Shown one piece after another: positions 22,448 to 32,040 of a stretch of DNA of 64,000 nucleotides (position 1 is its first letter; each line of letters starts with the position of its first letter). The DNA comes from Vreelandella sulfidaeris (GTDB lineage Bacteria > Pseudomonadota > Gammaproteobacteria > Pseudomonadales > Halomonadaceae): assembly GCA_007182875.1 (NCBI GenBank), contig AP019514.1, positions 558,001-622,000 on the forward strand. The letters are read 5' to 3'. Made by a program: the position numbers and the translations under genes. The notes beneath the pieces are model-generated. The model worked only from the letters and a program-made list of their open reading frames with translations, searched no databases and had not been told where the DNA came from.

Positions 22448-22461
22448 CCAAGCAAAAGTAG
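22407..22461 (+). repeat. 14-bp tandem repeat at the SDR stop codon
   Basis: Four tandem copies of CCAAGCAAAAGTAG, the first lacking one A (13 bp). The unit length is not a multiple of three, so copy number changes alter the SDR tail and stop position (currently TKQSSQAKVAKQK). Confidence 0.9.
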
Positions 22462-22497
22462 GCACCATGATTATGAAATAAGCTAATGCATGCGAAC

Positions 22498-22535
22498 AAA
22501 AACGCCTCTGCCGGGAAACCAGCAGAGGCGTTTTT
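22498..22535. terminator. Bidirectional rho-independent terminator
   Basis: Perfect 14-bp inverted repeat (AAAAACGCCTCTGC / GCAGAGGCGTTTTT) around a 10-nt loop. It lies between the convergent SDR gene and secF, with a T tract on both strands, so it can stop transcription from both sides. Confidence 0.9.
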
Positions 22536-22554
22536 ATAGGTTGGAAAGCGCTGT

Positions 22555-23481
22555 TTACGGCAGCTCTTCCTCTTCTTCGTCGAGTTCTTTCTTGGTGGGA
22601 ATCAAGTCTTCCCGCGACAGCTTCAGTGGTAGCAGGAGCGCTGCGGCGATATAGATGGAAGAGAACGTACCCACCACGATGCCGACCAGCAGCGCAATGG
22701 CGAAGTTCTCAATCATATCGCCGCCCAGCAGTAGCAGCGCGAGCAGCACCAGGACGGTGGTGCCCGAGGTTGCCAGCGTACGCGAAAGCGTAGCGTTAAT
22801 CGCTTCATTGAATATCTGCGGCATATCGTCGATGCGCGAGGTGCGGATGGCTTCGCGAACGCGATCGTAGACCACGATGGTGTCGTTCAAGGAGTAGCCG
22901 ATCACCGCCAGAATGGCCGCCAGTACGGTGAGGTCGAAATCGAGCTGGAAAAGCGCGAACACGCCGACCACGATCACGACGTCATGCAGCAACGCCAGCA
23001 GTGCGCCAATCGCAAACTTGTACTGAAAGCGGAGCGCCACGTAAACCATGACCACGCCGAGTGCGACCAGCAGGCCAAGGCCGCTCTGATCGCGAAGCTG
23101 GTCACCTACCTGGGAGCCCACAAACTCAGAGCGTACCAGGTTGACCGTATCGCCGTCGGCGCGCAGTAGGTTAACGACTTCGCCACCCACATCGGCATCA
23201 AACGCCTGCTGTAGGCGGATCAATACTTCGGTGGATGCACCGAAGGTTTGTACCGAAACATCCTGGAAGCCGCTCTCTTCGAGCAGCACGCGAATAGCAT
23301 CGAGTGAGGGCGCCGCGCCATAGCGCACCTCAATCAGCGTGCCGCCAGTAAAATCCAGCCCGAAGTTGAGCTGTAGAATAACGATGGCAGCAATCGACGC
23401 GATTAACATGGCAGCCGAGACGATGTACGCAAACTTGCGCCGCCCCATAAAGTCGATTTGCAGATGTGATAGGGGTTTCAT
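22555..23481 (-). CDS. secF: Protein translocase subunit SecF
   Basis: SecF works with SecD as a proton-driven membrane complex that pulls exported proteins through SecYEG. The sequence shows the first membrane helix after MGRRKFAYIVSAAM, the LDFTGGTLIEVRY periplasmic start, and the conserved NDTIVVYDRVREAIR between TM4 and TM5, with six membrane helices in all. I choose ATG 23481 (MKPLSHLQIDFMG), which has AGAGGTGG just upstream, over the GTG two codons earlier. The frame is intact. Confidence 0.95.
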   Translation of the reverse strand: MKPLSHLQIDFMGRRKFAYIVSAAMLIASIAAIVILQLNFGLDFTGGTLIEVRYGAAPSLDAIRVLLEESGFQDVSVQTFGASTEVLIRLQQAFDADVGGEVVNLLRADGDTVNLVRSEFVGSQVGDQLRDQSGLGLLVALGVVMVYVALRFQYKFAIGALLALLHDVVIVVGVFALFQLDFDLTVLAAILAVIGYSLNDTIVVYDRVREAIRTSRIDDMPQIFNEAINATLSRTLATSGTTVLVLLALLLLGGDMIENFAIALLVGIVVGTFSSIYIAAALLLPLKLSREDLIPTKKELDEEEEELP

Positions 23482-23502
23482 TACCACCTCTTAAGTTCTG
23501 GG

Positions 23503-25382
23503 CTAAGCACGTGGATTAAATCCATGCATTTTAAATCCATAGCTTTTGACGGGTTTGCTGCCATAAACCAAGTTGACCATGGCGCGGGTCACCATTAGAG
23601 CGGTGAACAGCGACGTCAAAATGCCGATAGAGAGCGTAACCGCAAACCCTTTGACGGGGCCGGTACCAATCGAAAACAGGATAACGGCTACCAGCAGCGT
23701 GGTGATGTTAGCGTCGACGATGGAGGTGAAGGCGCGTTCGTAGCCAGCTTGAATGGCTTGCTGAACCGACAGGCCATTACGTATCTCTTCACGTATGCGC
23801 TCAAAGATAAGCACGTTGGCGTCTACCGCCATGCCCAGCGTCAACACGATACCGGCAATACCCGGCAGCGTCAGTGTGGCGCCCAGCATCGACATCACCG
23901 CGACCAGCAGCGTTAAGTTCAGCGCCAGGGCGATGTTGGCAAACACGCCAAATACCTTGTAACGCACCAACATGAACAGCACGACCAGCAACAGGCCAAT
24001 TTGCACCGAGAGCAACCCGCGCTCGATATTTTCGGCGCCCAGGCTTGGCCCAATGGTGCGCTCTTGTACGAAGTAGATGGGTGCAGCAAGGGAGCCGGAA
24101 CGCAGCAGCAGGGCAAGCTCGGCGGCTTCCGTCGGCGAGTCCAGCCCGGTGATCCGGAAGCTGTTGCCCAGCGCGCTTTGAATCGTGGCCAGGCTGATCA
24201 GACCGCGCTCAACGTAGGGCTCACGCTCGATGGTTTCTTCGCCGGTTTCCGGGTCGGTCACCACGGTGTCTTCGCTCTTGTGCTCAATGAAGAGCACCGC
24301 CATGTTGCGGCCAATGTTGGTGCGCGTGGCGCGATTCATTAGCGTGCCACCGGTGCCGTCCAGATCAATATTGACCTGCGGGCGACCGTTTTCATCAAAG
24401 CTGTTGCTGGCGCTGGAAACACTGTCGCCGGTAATGATCACATCGCGCATTAACTCAGCGGTGCGTGAGGGCTCATTGCGGAAGGCGAAGGTTTCCGTTT
24501 CGTTTTCCGGTGTGTCGGGGCGGGCTTCCAGACGGAATTCCAGGTTGGCGGTGGCACCCACGATCCGCTTGGCGGCCACGGTGTCTTGGATGCCGGGTAG
24601 TTCTACCACGATCTGGTTGGGGCCCTGGCGCTGAACCATCGGCTCCGCGACACCCAGCTCATTGACCCGGTTGCGCAAGGTGGTCAAGTTCTGGTTGATC
24701 GCGTAGTCCTGAATTTCGTTCACCGACTGATCGCTAAGCGTCATGACCAGTGTGGAGGCGCGGCCATCGCCTTCACTGCTGTACTCAAACTCAGGGAAGT
24801 CACGGCTAATCAGGCTACGTGCCGTATCACGATCTTCCGCACTGGCGAAATCGATCGACAGCGAGCGTTCTTCCACCTCCGTATTGCGGTAGCGGATACG
24901 CTCACTGCGCAGTAGCTCACGCATGGCACTGCCGTTGACTTCGAGGCGCTGGGTCAGCGCGGCGTCCATATCCACTTCGAGCAGGAAGTGCACGCCACCA
25001 CGCAGATCAAGGCCCAGCGTCATGGGTGAGGCAGAAAAGGCCTGTAGCCATTCGGGCGTTGCTTCGGCAAGGTTTAATGCAACGGTCGCATCATTGCCCA
25101 GTAGGTCAGCGGCGATGTCGCGTGCGGGGAGTTGATCGTCATCATGACGCAGACGAACTAACCATTGTCCGTTCTCTTCTTCGAACGCCTTTACTTCGAT
25201 ATCGTTTTCGCTAAGCGCGGTTTCAACGCGCTCAATTTGACGCTCATCCAGCGAGTCGCCTTGGGCGCTGCTGATTTGAATAGCGGGATCTTCGGGGAAT
25301 AGATTGGGAAGCGAGTAGATAAGGCCAACCACCAGGACGACCAGTATCAGCAGATACTTCCACAGGGGTAACGGTTGAGCAT
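23503..25382 (-). CDS. secD: Protein translocase subunit SecD
   Basis: SecD is the larger partner of SecF, with six membrane helices and a large periplasmic region. Visible are GLDLRGGVHFLLEVD after TM1 and DANVLIFERIREEIR between TM4 and TM5. The first codons are in another frame: ATG at 25382 gives LNRYP, then a missing C in a C run near 25366 shifts into PLWKYLLILVV, matching the E. coli N-terminus. The TTG at 25386 in the long frame is therefore not the true start. It lies 21 bp before secF. Confidence 0.95.
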
Positions 25383-25411
25383 GCAAGCCCTGCCTTCAAT
25401 TACAAACGGAA

Positions 25412-25440
25412 TGCTGTGCACGGACTCGCCGTGCACAGCA
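25412..25440 (-). other. Perfect 12-bp hairpin between yajC and secD
   Basis: TGCTGTGCACGG and CCGTGCACAGCA flank a 5-nt loop. There is no T tract on either side, so it is not a standard terminator. It could stabilise or process the yajC-secDF transcript. Confidence 0.5.
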
Positions 25441-25513
25441 AAGTTCACCATCATTCATACCATGTCACCTGCCGGGGTGGCTGGCACTAGCTCGGCAGGG
25501 GGTAATGCAAGGA

Positions 25514-25840
25514 TTAGATGGACTTGATGGTGCCTTTAGGCAGTACGGCGGCAACGGCGTTCTTCTGCACGTTAACTTCGGTGCCTTCAGAAATCTCGAT
25601 GGTCAGGAACTCGTCGCTCACTTTAGTGATACGACCTACCAAGCCACCGCCAATGACGATTTCATCGCCCTTGTCCAGGTTGGATACCAGCTGCTTGTGC
25701 TGCTTGGCACGCTTGGCCTGCGGGCGCCACAACAGGAAGTAGAAAATCAGCACGAAGCCGACCAGCATGACGATTTGCGCAATACCACCGCCAGCGGCGG
25801 CTTCTTGGGCATGGGCTGGTGAGATGAAGAAATCCAGCAT
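25514..25840 (-). CDS. yajC: YajC, Sec translocase accessory membrane protein
   Basis: This 108-residue single-pass membrane protein is found with SecDF. The membrane helix (IVMLVGFVLIFYFLLWRPQ) and the cytoplasmic part (GDEIVIGGGLVGRITKV) are typical. The frame is intact. It is upstream of secD in the usual tgt-yajC-secD-secF order. Confidence 0.95.
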   Translation of the reverse strand: MLDFFISPAHAQEAAAGGGIAQIVMLVGFVLIFYFLLWRPQAKRAKQHKQLVSNLDKGDEIVIGGGLVGRITKVSDEFLTIEISEGTEVNVQKNAVAAVLPKGTIKSI

Positions 25841-25899
25841 TGCAGAGAACTCCTGAGTTAGAAAAGCTTACGTTTAAAATCGTGGTCAAACAGTTTAAA

Positions 25900-25919
25900 C
25901 CACGCGCCAAGGCGCGTGG
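25900..25919 (-). terminator. GC-rich hairpin between tgt and yajC
   Basis: Nine-bp stem CCACGCGCC / GGCGCGTGG with a 2-nt loop, followed on the minus strand by TTTAAAC. The short T stretch suggests partial termination. Confidence 0.5.
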
Positions 25920-25930
25920 CGATTAATTCG

Positions 25931-27069
<1,139 letters not shown>

Positions 27070-27132
27070 AAGTAAGGTAACTCGTTAAGCTCGTTCGTTT
27101 AGCGCGACAGGTGCCGGGTCAGTGGGGCCACA

Positions 27133-28158
27133 CTAGCGGGTCAGCAGCATGGCATCACCATAGCTGAAAACGCATAGCGCTCGGCCACTGCCCGCTGGTA
27201 GGCGTGCATAATGGTGTCGTAGCCCACAAAGGAGGAGACCAGCATCAGCAGGGTCGATTCAGGCAAGTGGAAATTGGTAATTAAAGCATCCACGCAGCGC
27301 CACTGGTAACCGGGATAGATGAAAATATCAGTATCGCCGCTATAAGGCGCGATCTGCCCATCGCTGCTTTTGGCAGGCGCTTTCCAGGCAGCGCACGCTG
27401 GTGGTGCCAACCGCGATCACGCGCTTACCCGCCGCCAGGGTGTCGCGCACTTGCTGGCAGGTGGATTCCGTGACCTCAATCCACTCGCTGTGCATATGGT
27501 GTTCAAGGATGTTGTCGACGCGCACCGGCTGAAAGGTGCCCGCACCTACGTGCAGGGTGACAAAGGCACGGTTAATGCCTTTATCAGCCAGCGCATCCAG
27601 CAGCGGCTGATCAAAATGCAGCCCTGCGGTGGGGCGGCTACAGCGCCGTCACGCCGGGCGTAGACCGTTTGGTAGCGCTCACGGTCACTGAGTTCGTCTT
27701 CGCGGGTAATGTACGGCGGCAGCGGCATATGGCCGTGCTTTTCGAGTAGCGCGATCATCGGCGTATCGCCCAAAAGCGCAGCTCGAACAGCGCGTCACGG
27801 CGGCCTTCTACGATGGCGTGAACGTCACCTTCGAAAATCAGCTCGGTGCCGGGCTTGGGTGATTTACTCGAGCGAATATGCGCCAAGCCACGATGGGCAT
27901 CCAGCGGGCGCTCCAGCAGCATTTCCACCTTGCCGCCGCTGGCCTTATGGCCGTGCAGGCGCGCCGGAATACGCGGGTGTCGTTAAACACCAACAGGTCG
28001 CCCGGTTCTAAAAGCTCAAGCAAATCAGGAAAGCGGCGGTGCTCAAGCGCGCCGCTCTGGCCATCCACGCACAGCAAACGGCAGTCGCTACGCTGTTCAG
28101 AAGGGTAGCGAGCAATTAATTCGTCGGGTAGCTCGTAATGAAAATCCGCGCGCTGCAT
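27133..28158 (-). CDS. queA: S-adenosylmethionine:tRNA ribosyltransferase-isomerase
   Basis: QueA builds epoxyqueuosine from preQ1-tRNA using SAM. The N-terminus [19 protein letters not shown] and blocks [30 protein letters not shown] and [13 protein letters not shown] are all present but lie in four frames (breaks near 27968, 27778, 27620, 27385 and 27165). The corrected end reads YGDAMLLTR at 27133. All breaks are in short runs, so the gene is presumably intact in the organism. Confidence 0.93.
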
Positions 28159-28233
28159 GGTGTATAACTCTTAGCGTTGATCAAACAGGCGGCATAGGAT
28201 AGCGCTTTGGCTGCATAAAGTCAGTCAACATGA

Positions 28234-28261
28234 TTGACCTACTTCGACATTTACGTATAAT
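28234..28261 (+). promoter_or_regulatory. Sigma-70 promoter of the tRNA-Leu gene
   Basis: TTGACC (28234-28239) and a perfect TATAAT (28256-28261) are separated by 16 bp, and the tRNA starts 12 nt after the -10 box. Confidence 0.8.
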
Positions 28262-28272
28262 GCGCAGCCATT

Positions 28273-28359
28273 GCCGGTGTGGCGGAATTGGTAGACGCAG
28301 CGGATTCAAAATCCGCCGCCTTTACGGGTGTGCCAGTTCGAGTCTGGCCACCGGCACCA
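28273..28359 (+). tRNA. tRNA-Leu (anticodon CAA)
   Basis: Acceptor stem GCCGGTG / CACCGGC with encoded CCA, anticodon stem GCGGA/TCCGC around TTCAAAA, giving anticodon CAA at 28307-28309. It has the long variable arm of class II tRNAs and a T loop GTTCGAGTC. Its 3' half is duplicated at 30354-30406. Confidence 0.97.
28305..28357 (+). repeat. attL-like repeat: 3' half of tRNA-Leu
   Basis: This 53-bp segment, from the anticodon loop to the last C before CCA, occurs again at 30354-30406 with one mismatch (C28313 versus A30362). tRNA 3' halves are common attachment sites for tyrosine-recombinase elements. Confidence 0.85.
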
Positions 28360-28364
28360 ACTTT

Positions 28365-28388
28365 AAAAAGGCGCTTAGGCGCCTTTTT
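28365..28388 (+). terminator. Terminator of tRNA-Leu
   Basis: Stem AAAAAGGCGC / GCGCCTTTTT with a 4-nt loop, 6 nt after the tRNA. It lies inside the segment bounded by the two tRNA-Leu repeats. Confidence 0.85.
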
Positions 28389-28878
28389 GTGCCTGTCACT
28401 CCTTCCTTGCTCTTCTGTGGTTGCATTCCTCGCAAAACCAGCAATCCAAGCCGCTCCTGGGCTTAACCCCAATGTTCATCCTGCCTTCAACGCAATTAGC
28501 ATCATATTTAAAGCTAATTACATTTACTTTCCCGCTGCAACCCGGCACGCTTCGAGTACGAGATACTTAGAGGCTCTATAGAGGATACGACGCACGTTGA
28601 AGCAAACAGGGACGGGTACCAACTAGCACAGCGGGTTGTGGATAGATGGTATCCAGGAAGGCATTGTGGGTAAAAGAGTTAAATAATGGAGAAGCTCTTA
28701 ATTTTTTACATAGTTTTTAATGAAATAAGAGCTTTCATTTCTTTTAGACATGTTTTTATCTACAAGGTTATGTGTTGAAATTGAAAAGCACTTACTGAGT
28801 TAATCTGTGTCTTAGGTATAGCTATCAAATCTGTATATGTATAATCATCGTGGTTGATATAGTACATATTAGTCAACT

Positions 28879-29281
28879 CTATAAAAGTTTCTTTTCATCT
28901 CTAACACCTGAGAAAGAAGGCAATATTAGTACTTCTTTATTTTCTACACCCTCTTCGTCTGGCTTCGCAGTGGCAATAGGGACTCCAATATAAATTTTTC
29001 TAGAATTTAAGGTTATTAATGCATAAGTTCTATCTTCTGCCTCAACGCGCACTTGATAACACATTTCTTGATAAGCGATATATTCTTGTTCAAGTAGACT
29101 CTTATACATTTTTTTTATATTTAGTATAAGTATCTTCTATTTCTCTTAAGCGATTTTCCTCTGTATCGCAAAACCTATCATATATTCTTATGAAGAAATT
29201 TATGGTTTTGTTCATGTTTGCATACAGTATGGCTTTGTCTTTAAGAGTATTTATGTTTTGAAAAAGTTCGATATTTTTCAT
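28879..29281 (-). CDS. Hypothetical protein of the tRNA-Leu mini-island
   Basis: I do not recognise it. Two overlapping frames join across an A run near 29112 to give about 134 residues: MKNIELFQNINTLKDK at the start, a charged helical middle (ENRLREIEDTYTKYKK), then a beta-rich end (YALITLNSRKIYIGVPIAT). No membrane segment is visible. If the join is wrong, the genuine product is the 76-residue frame starting at 29109. It lies 213 bp downstream of the membrane-protein gene on the same strand, so they may share a transcript. Confidence 0.5.
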
Positions 29282-29494
29282 AATGTGAAATGTTATTGCT
29301 TATTTGAGAGATAAAGATATCTTGTTCTACAAAAGTATCTGTGATTTGTAGCAAAAGAAAATCAGATGGACTTTTTCTTTATAGATAGAGGCAATTTTGC
29401 ATTGTCTCTTTCCTGAAAAAACTAGCTAGCCGAGGTGTAGTTTTTGAAAGTATTTTTGATGCTAATTTTAGTTTAACTAAGAGAGTGGAGAGGG

Positions 29495-29893
29495 CTATGC
29501 TAAGAAAGAGAGGGAAAGAAATTTTAACGTTAATTTTTCTTCATCATTCAAAGAGAAAATTGAAATAATATTTTCGGTATGATTAATATTATACAGAAAT
29601 ACAGATATTATATTGAGAGGGCTTAGTTCTTTGCTTTCTAGTGAGATGAAGGTAAATAGAAAATTGCTTTCGATCTTCTGGGGACAAAGAATAAAATTTT
29701 GAAAATTCAGAGAATAAGGGTATGAGTAAGTCAGAAATGATGAAGATAAAAAATATAAAAATAGTGCCATTTTTATTGCATACAAATAAATAGGCCACCC
29801 TTTATAAGTTCCTATTTTTAAGCTTTCATATGGGTGACCTTTCAATATAGTTATACCGCAGATTAAAATCGGTATTAACAGCAGAGCAATCAT
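29495..29893 (-). CDS. Small membrane protein of the tRNA-Leu mini-island
   Basis: I do not recognise it. The 132-residue product has one N-terminal hydrophobic helix (MIALLLIPILICGITIL) and a second (IYLYAIKMALFLYFLSSSFL), then a polar tail rich in Ser, Asn and Phe. This topology is common for small effectors or lysis proteins of mobile elements but proves nothing. Codon use is AT-rich, unlike the flanking genes. Confidence 0.5.
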   Translation of the reverse strand: MIALLLIPILICGITILKGHPYESLKIGTYKGWPIYLYAIKMALFLYFLSSSFLTYSYPYSLNFQNFILCPQKIESNFLFTFISLESKELSPLNIISVFLYNINHTENIISIFSLNDEEKLTLKFLSLSFLA

Positions 29894-30353
29894 TATTTAT
29901 GCCATTTTATTTCTGCTGTTAAAAATCTATGAGAAATTTCTTGCTCTTTTTGGCATGCTATTCTTTATAACCTTTATGTCAAAGGTCGCAGAGCCATCGC
30001 TATTTATTTTAGCGTTTTTAAATGTAGCCTTAGAAGAAGGCTCACTAGAACGCATAATATGTTCTTTATGTTTAGAACCAAAAAATAAGCATAGGTCGAC
30101 TCCAATAGTTTTTTTTAAATGCTTATACTTTTATTATAGCTTTTAGCTATGCCAAGTTTCTTGGCTTATCATCATGATGGACTGCTGAAACACTGAAATC
30201 AATATTTAAGTGAAGTGAAAGCATGACCAGAAGCAGGGCCGTGTCCACATACTGTCAACATAAATTAGCTTTAGCGAGCTGAAGCGAGCTTTTGCTAGGT
30301 AATAATTCTTCAAAATCAATACAGTATGCTGTTTTGTGTAAATACGATAAAGG

Positions 30354-30406
30354 TTCAAAATACGCCGCCTTTACGGGTGTGCCAGTTCGAGTCTGGCCAC
30401 CGGCAC
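30354..30406 (+). repeat. attR-like repeat: truncated copy of tRNA-Leu 3' half
   Basis: Matches 28305-28357 at 52 of 53 positions. It lacks the 5' half and the CCA, so it is not a functional tRNA. Confidence 0.85.
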
Positions 30407-30420
30407 AATAAATATCAAGA

Positions 30421-30446
30421 GCTTAGCGTTCATCGCTAGGCCTTTT
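30421..30446 (+). terminator. Terminator beyond the mini-island
   Basis: Stem GCTTAGCG / CGCTAGGC (one G-T pair) with a CTTTTTAG tail. It may be the original downstream end of the tRNA-Leu region or of the coding remnant on the other side. Confidence 0.45.
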
Positions 30447-30499
30447 TAGTTCCCGGTATTCCAAAAGTGTCAACAAAGTGTCAGCAGAGCTCACCTAAC

Positions 30500-30700
30500 T
30501 TGTAATCAGTAGGTCTCTGGTTCGCCTCTCAGTTTTACTACGCACCCAGCATAGCGATCCTCTGGTGGCTTATTGCCAATATCGTATACCGCTGCGATTT
30601 CATGAACGGACACGCTGCCATAGTCGGCCAGGGCTAGGCTGGGTGCTACCTACAGAATGCCAGTGCTACTGCAGCTGGATTAGCCATTCAATATCATCTT
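30500..30700 (-). pseudogene. Possible coding remnant with signal-peptide-like start
   Basis: One minus-strand frame reads ALADYGSVSVHEIAAVYDIG and on to VVKLRGEPETY before a stop near 30510. It looks coding, with an Ala-rich stretch before DYGS that could be a signal-peptide cleavage site, but its start is in another frame near 30690. I do not recognise it; it may be a short exported protein with a frame error or a fragment. Confidence 0.3.
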
Positions 30701-30877
30701 GATCCTGAGCATAGTAAGACTCGCCATCTGGGCCTTCAAAACGGCCGGCTGCTACGTGATTTACCGGATCGCTATTCGTCAGGAAAATGTGTAAGGTCCA
30801 TCAATACTTTGCTCGGGCTCAGCTATTACATAACTCGGCTCATTATCGGCGTTTGCTACTTTGATCGTGCGTGACAT
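30666..30877 (-). CDS. Small acidic hypothetical protein (about 70 aa)
   Basis: A strong ribosome binding site (AAGGAGGA, 30881-30888) precedes ATG 30877. The frame reads MSRTIKVANADNEPSYVIAE and then, after one missing T in a T run near 30787, NSDPVNHVAAGRFEGPDGESYYAQDQDDIEWL before a stop at 30666. Both halves are acidic and look coding, and the sum is a coherent 70-residue protein. Function unknown. Confidence 0.6.
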
Positions 30878-31223
30878 AGATCCTCCTTGTCTTACGGCTC
30901 AATTCAACCTGCTATGCGTTCAGCATAGTGCGTTAAACTATCTGGTCGCAAAATCAGCGCGACCAACGGGCTGTATGTAATATAGCAAAGCGGTAACCCG
31001 CTGATTTAGCTACAAAGCCTTAAACCGATGAATTAATATTTATCAACAAATTTTTATCAATTAAAACAAAAGGTTATTTATTTTAAAAATTAAAGGGTCG
31101 CTCTACCCGGTGGCAGTTTGCAAGTCTTTTGTGTTTTACTAGGGTTTGTATTGTTCGTTGCGTGTTGTTTCCAACACAAAGTAAAGCACGCTTTATGACT
31201 CGTTAAACATTGGAGGTATAACG
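30878..31223 (+). promoter_or_regulatory. AT-rich region upstream of the PRC-barrel gene
   Basis: About 345 bp without a gene, between the divergent small gene and the PRC-barrel gene. It holds a very AT-rich core (about 31030-31100) and GGAGGT at 31212-31217, 7 nt before the ATG. It probably carries both promoters, but I cannot single out boxes with confidence. Confidence 0.4.
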
Positions 31224-31960
31224 ATGGCTACTTTTCCACTTAAAACGACGCTTGCAGTCGCTATCGCCGCGCTAGGGTAAGCTCTATGGCGCAAGCCCAG
31301 CAGTATGGCGACGGTGACGATGTCGTTGCCATTACCGAATGGAACTACGACGATCTTTATAATGAGAGCGGCTTCGACGCCGATTGGCTTCTCGATAGAG
31401 ATGTGTCGACTGACGATGAGGATGATATCGGTAGCGTCGAAAATGTGCTGGTCAACGACAAGAACCAGATTGAAGCGATCATTGTCCAAATTGGTGGTGT
31501 TTGGGACATTGGCGACACGCACGTGGCGGTTCCATGGGATGAGGTCGATGTTTCTAACGACAATATTCAGGTGCCGTTGAACGCCGATAACTACGACGAC
31601 TACGACCTGTTTGAAGGTGAAAACGAGTACGTCAGCAAGAGTGCCTTACAACAGACCACACAGGTCGGCGACAATGTCGAAGCTGGCAACAATATTTGGA
31701 AAATTACCGATCTACTCGATGATTACGCTGCAGTGAATACCGGCGCTGGTCAAGGCTACATCGAAAATGTGTTGTTTAACGACAACGGCCAAATTCAAGC
31801 TGTCATCATTTCTGGTGGCGATGGTGTATCTGCTTATCCCTTCTATGGCTATGACTACGGCTGGGATCCGGCGTACGAGTCTTATAACTTGCCCTATAGC
31901 GCCGATGAAATGGAGGGCATGGAGAACTTCGACATTGATCGCTACGTTGATAATGAATAA
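31224..31960 (+). CDS. Exported acidic protein with two PRC-barrel-like units
   Basis: ATG 31224 (ribosome binding site GGAGGT) starts a signal peptide, MATFPLKTTLAVAIAALG; a missing G near 31277 then shifts to SSMAQAQQYGDGDD. The mature part is very acidic. Unit one (WLLDRDV ... GSVENVLVNDKNQIEAIIVQ) and unit two (DDYAAVNTGAGQGYIENVLFNDNGQIQAVIIS) both look like PRC-barrel beta domains. PRC-barrel proteins act in photosynthesis, RNA processing and, in exported forms, in stress. Acidic composition fits a halophile's periplasm. A terminator follows. Confidence 0.72.
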
Positions 31961-31983
31961 TTTTTAACGTACTACGCCATATC

Positions 31984-32016
31984 AAGAGCCTCAAGCCCTG
32001 CTTGGGGCTCTTTTGC
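31984..32016 (+). terminator. Terminator of the PRC-barrel gene
   Basis: Twelve-bp stem AAGAGCCTCAAG / CTTGGGGCTCTT with one mismatch, followed by TTTG. It ends about 20 nt after the stop codon. Confidence 0.75.
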
Positions 32017-32040
32017 TGGTAGCACTATCAGATGTAGCAT

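Larger units (their letters stand above)
28358..30406. mobile_element. AT-rich mini-island inserted at tRNA-Leu, no integrase
   Basis: The 2,049-bp segment lies between direct repeats of the tRNA-Leu 3' half and is visibly much richer in A+T than its neighbours. It holds two likely minus-strand genes and no recognisable integrase, so it is either a deletion remnant of an integrative element or a satellite mobilised in trans. The stretch 28389-28878 has no gene I can support. The stretch 29894-30353 also has none that I trust; a 63-codon plus-strand frame there has no features. Confidence 0.72.

Noticed and set aside
22407..22461. CRISPR array
   Set aside because: The 14-bp units abut without spacers and overlap a stop codon; no cas genes are present.
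25412..25440. Riboswitch or terminator before secD
   Set aside because: A single simple hairpin with no T tract and no conserved aptamer features.
29955..30146. 63-codon plus-strand frame in the mini-island
   Set aside because: No ribosome binding site or recognisable features; expected by chance in AT-rich DNA.
30487..30540. tRNA-Thr-like fragment (ACTTGTAATCAGTAGGTC, TGGTTCG)
   Set aside because: No acceptor or D stem can be formed, and the complementary strand reads as a plausible coding end (KLRGEPETY).
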